A DNA stretch of 51,201 bases. Origin: Candidatus Gemmiger faecavium (GTDB lineage: Bacteria > Bacillota > Clostridia > Oscillospirales > Ruminococcaceae). The stretch lies in NCBI GenBank assembly GCA_019114415.1, contig DXFO01000014.1, forward strand, positions 1-51,201, in the 5' to 3' direction. Made by a program: the position numbers and the translations under genes. Within the stretch, counting starts at the first letter, position 1. The number at the start of each line of letters is the position of its first letter. A model generated the notes under the pieces. It was given only the letters and a program-made list of their open reading frames with translations, did no database searches and was not told the DNA's origin. Shown here piece by piece: positions 50,546 to 51,201 of the stretch.

Positions 50546-51201
50546 ATGAAAGTCGTTACTTTTGGCGAACTGATGATCCGTCTGCAGCCCTACAACTACG
50601 AGCGTTTTGTTCAGGCTGACCACCTGGAGTTCAGCTTCGGCGGCGGCGAGGCCAACGTTGCTGTTTCTCTGGCCAACTACGGCGCTGACGCCGTCTACGT
50701 GACCAAGCTGCCCGCCCATGCCATCGGCCAGGCGGCTGTCAACAGCCTGCGCCGCTACGGCGTCGACACCTCCAAGATCGTCCGCGGCGGTGACCGTGTG
50801 GGCATCTACTTCAACGAGAAGGGCGCTTCCCAGCGCGGCTCTGTCTGCATCTACGACCGTGCCCACTCTGCCATCCAGGAAGCTTCCACCGCTGACTTCG
50901 ACTGGGATTCCATTTTCGAGGGCGTGGACTGGTTCCACTTCACCGGCATCACTCCGGCCCTGGGCCCCAACGTCGTCGACATCTGCCGCGAAGCCTGCAA
51001 GGCTGCCAAGGCTCATGGCGTCAAGATCAGCTGCGACCTGAACTACCGCGGCAAGCTGTGGACCCGTGAGCAGGCCCGCGCTGCCATGACCGACCTGTGC
51101 CAGTACGTTGACGTCTGCATCTCCAACGAGGAGGACGCCAAGGACGTCTTCGGCATCGAGGCTGAGGCCACCGACATCTACGCCGGCGAGATCAACCGCG
51201 A
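50546..51201 (+). CDS. kdgK: 2-keto-3-deoxygluconate kinase, PfkB family, cut by window edge
   Basis: The first 218 codons are present. The N-terminus MKVVTFGELMIRLQP and the FSFGGGEANVAVSLANYGAD segment (near 30-49) are typical of PfkB sugar kinases of the KDG group. The phosphorylating aspartate lies beyond the window. It phosphorylates KDG to KDPG, the substrate of the aldolase encoded 63 bases upstream. A strong TAAGGAG precedes the ATG. Confidence 0.9.
   Translation, partial: MKVVTFGELMIRLQPYNYERFVQADHLEFSFGGGEANVAVSLANYGADAVYVTKLPAHAIGQAAVNSLRRYGVDTSKIVRGGDRVGIYFNEKGASQRGSVCIYDRAHSAIQEASTADFDWDSIFEGVDWFHFTGITPALGPNVVDICREACKAAKAHGVKISCDLNYRGKLWTREQARAAMTDLCQYVDVCISNEEDAKDVFGIEAEATDIYAGEINR

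Noticed and set aside
1-51201. CRISPR arrays, tRNA or rRNA genes, integrases, toxin-antitoxin pairs, known defence systems
   Set aside because: I looked for regular repeats, tRNA-like cloverleaf ends and typical proteins and found none; only the IS200-like fragment is mobile.

Overview
The window reads as chromosomal DNA of an anaerobic, GC-rich Gram-positive bacterium of the Clostridia, most likely an Oscillospiraceae/Ruminococcaceae gut commensal of the Faecalibacterium-Gemmiger-Subdoligranulum type. The reasons are the class III (oxygen-sensitive) ribonucleotide reductase NrdD/NrdG, strong AAGGAGG-type ribosome sites, SigA-like promoters, a PHP-type histidinol phosphatase, a CIRCE-like heat-shock operator and high third-position GC. 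The genus is an inference; no rRNA or tRNA gene was seen.

Left edge (1-1170): an AT-rich accessory patch with a truncated IS200-type tnpA and a small XRE regulator. 1.17-6 kb (minus strand): an ammonium transporter fused to a PII signalling domain, FtsH, and a YhhN-family membrane protein. 6.2-10.4 kb: a UDP-glucose dehydrogenase-like enzyme, thioredoxin reductase, a small membrane protein and a class I aminotransferase. 10.5-16.3 kb: a MarR regulator with its own candidate operator, then a heterodimeric ABC exporter, then a DUF1275 protein. 16.3-19.7 kb: a ZIP metal transporter, cardiolipin synthase and Hsp20 under a CIRCE-like element. 19.8-21.4 kb: an orphan sugar ketoisomerase/aminotransferase pair for a 3-amino-deoxysugar. 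21.5-22.3 kb: a second XRE cassette with a textbook promoter inside a perfect palindrome and a frameshifted partner gene.

22.3-30.9 kb is a ten-gene histidine operon (hisZG fusion, hisD, a small FakA-like gene, an O-acetyltransferase, hisC, hisH, hisA, hisF, hisIE, hisK). It covers every step except hisB, which is not in this window. Next come a small proline-rich anchored protein, the branched-chain aminotransferase IlvE with a long leader, and two tandem ~800-residue polytopic proteins that look like GT-C glycosyltransferases. 38.2-41.5 kb holds nrdG and nrdD as divergent units around a perfect NrdR-type box. 41.6-49.2 kb contains an unknown protein and a tightly packed eight-gene minus-strand run. 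That run is headed by an IclR regulator and includes a TagA-type glycosyltransferase, an EamA transporter, another glycosyltransferase, an alpha/beta hydrolase, a condensation-like acyltransferase, a zinc-ribbon DUF6320-like membrane protein and a nicotinamidase-like hydrolase; it is the best candidate for an undescribed system. The right edge carries a KDPG aldolase with an extra C-terminal VOC-like domain and the start of a 2-keto-3-deoxygluconate kinase, divergent from the IclR gene and preceded by an IclR-like palindrome.

Most units are separated by clear intrinsic terminators, and many have recognisable SigA promoters. All calls rest on reading the sequence and on remembered family motifs; no database search was run.
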